Assembly: GCF_001718195.1 (NCBI RefSeq)
Contig: NZ_MCNV01000045.1
Location: 1-36,506 of the forward strand
Direction of reading: 5' to 3'
DNA from: Paraburkholderia nodosa
Lineage (GTDB): Bacteria > Pseudomonadota > Gammaproteobacteria > Burkholderiales > Burkholderiaceae
Length of the DNA: 36,506 nucleotides
A model generated the notes under the pieces. The model was not told where the DNA came from and searched no databases. It saw only the letters and a list, made by a program, of their open reading frames with translations. The position numbers and the translations under genes are program-made. Below, one piece after another: positions 34,723 through 36,506 of this stretch; the stretch's first letter is position 1, and every line of letters begins with the position of its first letter.

Positions 34723-35520
34723 ATGACCACCCGCACACCTAGCCTTTTCCTCTCGCACGGCGCGCCTACGCTGCCGATCGACCCGTCGCTGCCCTCTGGC
34801 GGCTTCACCGTGCTCTCGGAGCATTTGCCGCGTCCGCAGTCGGTGCTCATGCTCTCGGCCCATTGGGGCACGATGCGCCCCGCGGTCAGCACCGCCACGC
34901 AGCCTGAGACGATCCACGACTTCTACGGCTTTCCGCGCGCGCTCTACGAGATCCAGTACCCGGCGCCCGGAGCGCCCGAGATCGCGCAGCGCGCAGCGGC
35001 GCTGCTGCGCGATCAAGGCGTGCCTGTCGACGAGGAAGCGCACGGCCTCGATCATGGCGCGTGGGTGCCCATGCTGCTGATGTTCCCCGACGCGAACGTG
35101 CCCGTCGCCCAGCTTTCGATTCAGCCGCGCGCCGACGCCGCCCATCACTTCTCGCTTGGCCGTGCGCTGCGCTCGCTGCGCGACGAAGGCGTGATGGTGA
35201 TCGGCTCGGGCCAGATCACCCACAACCTGCGCGAGGCGGACTTCTCGGCGCGGCCGGAAGACGCTGATCCGCGCGTGGCCGAGTTCACGCAATGGTTCGA
35301 AAATCACCTCGCCGCGCGCGACATCGACGCGTTGCTCGATTACCGCCAGCGCGCCCCGCACGCGGTGCTCATGCACCCGACCGACGAGCACCTGCTGCCC
35401 GTCTTCGCGGCGCTTGGCGCCGCCGACGACGACTACACGCTCGGTGTGCAGTCGCTTGGCACCTACCAGCGCGCGCTCGCGATGACGAACTACGTGTTCG
35501 GCAGCGCCGCCGTGCAATAA
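34723..35520 (+). CDS. LigB-type extradiol dioxygenase (4,5-DOPA dioxygenase-like)
   Basis: This 265-residue protein matches the DODA/YgiD group of class-III ring-cleaving dioxygenases. Expected metal ligands are His12 (LSHGAP), His47 (SAHWG) and His223 (PTDEHLLP); His111 (LDHGAW) and His167 (GQITHN) are probable catalytic residues. Relatives cleave catechols such as L-DOPA, and YgiD is a zinc-binding member with uncertain physiology. A GATAAT box at 34685-34690 may be part of its promoter. It stands alone before a bidirectional terminator. Confidence 0.88.
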   Translation: MTTRTPSLFLSHGAPTLPIDPSLPSGGFTVLSEHLPRPQSVLMLSAHWGTMRPAVSTATQPETIHDFYGFPRALYEIQYPAPGAPEIAQRAAALLRDQGVPVDEEAHGLDHGAWVPMLLMFPDANVPVAQLSIQPRADAAHHFSLGRALRSLRDEGVMVIGSGQITHNLREADFSARPEDADPRVAEFTQWFENHLAARDIDALLDYRQRAPHAVLMHPTDEHLLPVFAALGAADDDYTLGVQSLGTYQRALAMTNYVFGSAAVQ

Positions 35521-35565
35521 CGCCGCCGCGAGCCGCCACGCCGGCTCCGCTTGCGCTCCAAAAGC

Positions 35566-35602
35566 AAAAAAGCCCGCCTGAATCGCTTCAGGCGGGCTTT
35601 TT
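35566..35602. terminator. Bidirectional terminator between the dioxygenase and permease genes
   Basis: An 11-bp perfect stem GCCCGCCTGAA/TTCAGGCGGGC with a TCGC loop is flanked by six A's and five T's. It ends both convergent genes. Confidence 0.93.
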
Positions 35603-35627
35603 GTATTGCGCGACGTTTAGATGATGC

Positions 35628-36506
35628 TTAGTGCGCGCCGATGCCCTCGAGGACTTCGTCGTGCTCCTGGCGTTCCGCGAGGTACGGCGAGCGATAGCCC
35701 GAATTCACGCCCCAGTAATAGAACACGAGCGAGACCAGCGCGACGACCAGCATGTCCCAGCCGTACGGAAGCAGACCGGCGCCGCCGAACTGCTTGCTGC
35801 CGACGAGCGAGAGCAGCGCCATGATCGGCAGGTACGCGCACAGCCACCATGCGGCCTTCAGATCCTGGCCCCAGCCGTCAAAACCCTGCTTGCTCTGGAA
35901 GTAGAAGTACACCGGCAGCGCGACAACCATCAGCAGAATGATTTCGCCGGTCAGCGGCCACTTCGCCCAGTACAGGATCATCGATGCGCACACGAACGCG
36001 AACGGCGCGATCACTTTCATGAACGGCACGGAGAGCGGGCGCTCGATGTCCGTGGCGGCGCGCTTGAGCGCCATCAGGCTGATCGGACCCGTGAGGTACG
36101 AAATCACCGTCGCCACCGAGATCACCGCCGCGAGCGAACTCCAGCCGCGGAAGAAGAACATGAAGATGAACGACACGAGCAGGTTGAACCACATCGCGTT
36201 GCGCGGCACGCCGTAGAACGGGTGCACGTTGCCGAACATCTTCGGCATCGTGTTGTTGCGCTCCATCGCGTAGATCATGCGCGAGGTCGTCTGGCCGAAG
36301 TTTTCCTGGTGGAAGCTACCCGCCATCAGGCCGATGATCGTCAGACCCGGGATGATGAACTTGAAGATCGTGATCGCGCTGTTGGCACGCGCGAACAGTT
36401 TCACGCCCCAATAGTTGAGCATGAAGTAGATGATCACGAGAATCGCGGAGAGCCCGAGCCCTGAATGCGTCAACGACCCGTCGACGAAGAGCGCGTGCGC
36501 CCAGGC
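35628..36506 (-). pseudogene. APC-family amino-acid permease, partial and apparently internally deleted
   Basis: The frame is open to the right edge (first visible residues AWAHALFVDGSLTHSG), so the N-terminal part lies outside. The visible 292 residues begin in the middle of an APC transporter (NYWGVKLFARANSAITIFKF, IIPGLTIIGLMAG). After HQENFG they jump directly to QTTSRMIYAMERNN, which normally lies well over 100 residues further on, at the end of helix 8. Helices 6, 7 and most of 8, including the substrate-binding broken helix, seem to be missing without a frameshift. The C-terminal helices and stop look normal. It is either a decayed gene or an assembly collapse; if neither, it is an unusual short permease. 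Confidence 0.65.

Overview
The window is a GC-rich, tightly packed stretch of bacterial chromosome. Its proteins and gene order (rpe-gph-trpEGDC, hemA-prfA-prmC-grxD-ubiX, a split phenylacetate cluster with an aldehyde-dehydrogenase-only PaaN) point to a betaproteobacterium of the family Burkholderiaceae (Burkholderia, Paraburkholderia or Caballeronia). This is inferred from recalled family knowledge, not from a search. Almost everything is core or housekeeping. I found no insertion sequence, prophage, CRISPR array, tRNA gene, toxin-antitoxin pair or defence island.

Layout. 1-480: leader and strong promoter of an rRNA operon that reads leftward out of the window, plus the terminator of the next gene. 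488-7115: phenylacetate degradation genes, with one enoyl-CoA hydratase (minus strand) divergent from paaN-paaJ-paaG-paaI-paaK (plus strand); a 14-bp palindrome sits between them inside a candidate promoter. 7201-8989: mltA, a tiny one-pass membrane protein and apaG. 9208-15681: rpe-gph, then a trp attenuator with a 24-residue leader peptide, trpEGDC and a CYTH-domain protein. 15857-17528: ung with an unusual N-terminal extension, and azoR. 17726-21720 (minus): an M61 peptidase, dsbC and a UbiH-family hydroxylase. 22002-24799: ychF-ettA. 24954-28986: an AsmA-like protein, a HAD hydrolase, a three-domain Xaa-Pro aminopeptidase and a small membrane protein. 29182-34573: an orphan OmpR-like regulator with a degenerate receiver, then hemA-prfA-prmC-grxD-ubiX. 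34723-36506: a DODA-type extradiol dioxygenase and an amino-acid permease cut by the right edge.

How the genes work together. The paa genes activate phenylacetate to its CoA ester (PaaK), isomerise the ring epoxide (PaaG), oxidise the ring-opened semialdehyde (PaaN), hydrate and thiolyse the chain (the hydratase, PaaJ) and clear stalled CoA esters (PaaI). The ring epoxidase PaaABCE, the oxepin-CoA hydrolase, PaaH and the regulator must be encoded elsewhere. Rpe and Gph are sugar-phosphate enzymes just upstream of trpEGDC, which make indole-glycerol phosphate from chorismate. HemA starts tetrapyrrole synthesis; PrfA and its methylase PrmC end translation.

No clearly new multi-gene system is visible. 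The best leads are local: the trp leader/attenuator, an apparent large in-frame deletion in the right-edge permease, the pseudo-receiver regulator in front of hemA, a sliding-clamp-like motif in the UNG extension, and the palindrome between the divergent paa promoters. Starts, motifs and stems were read by eye; homology statements rest on recognised family motifs.
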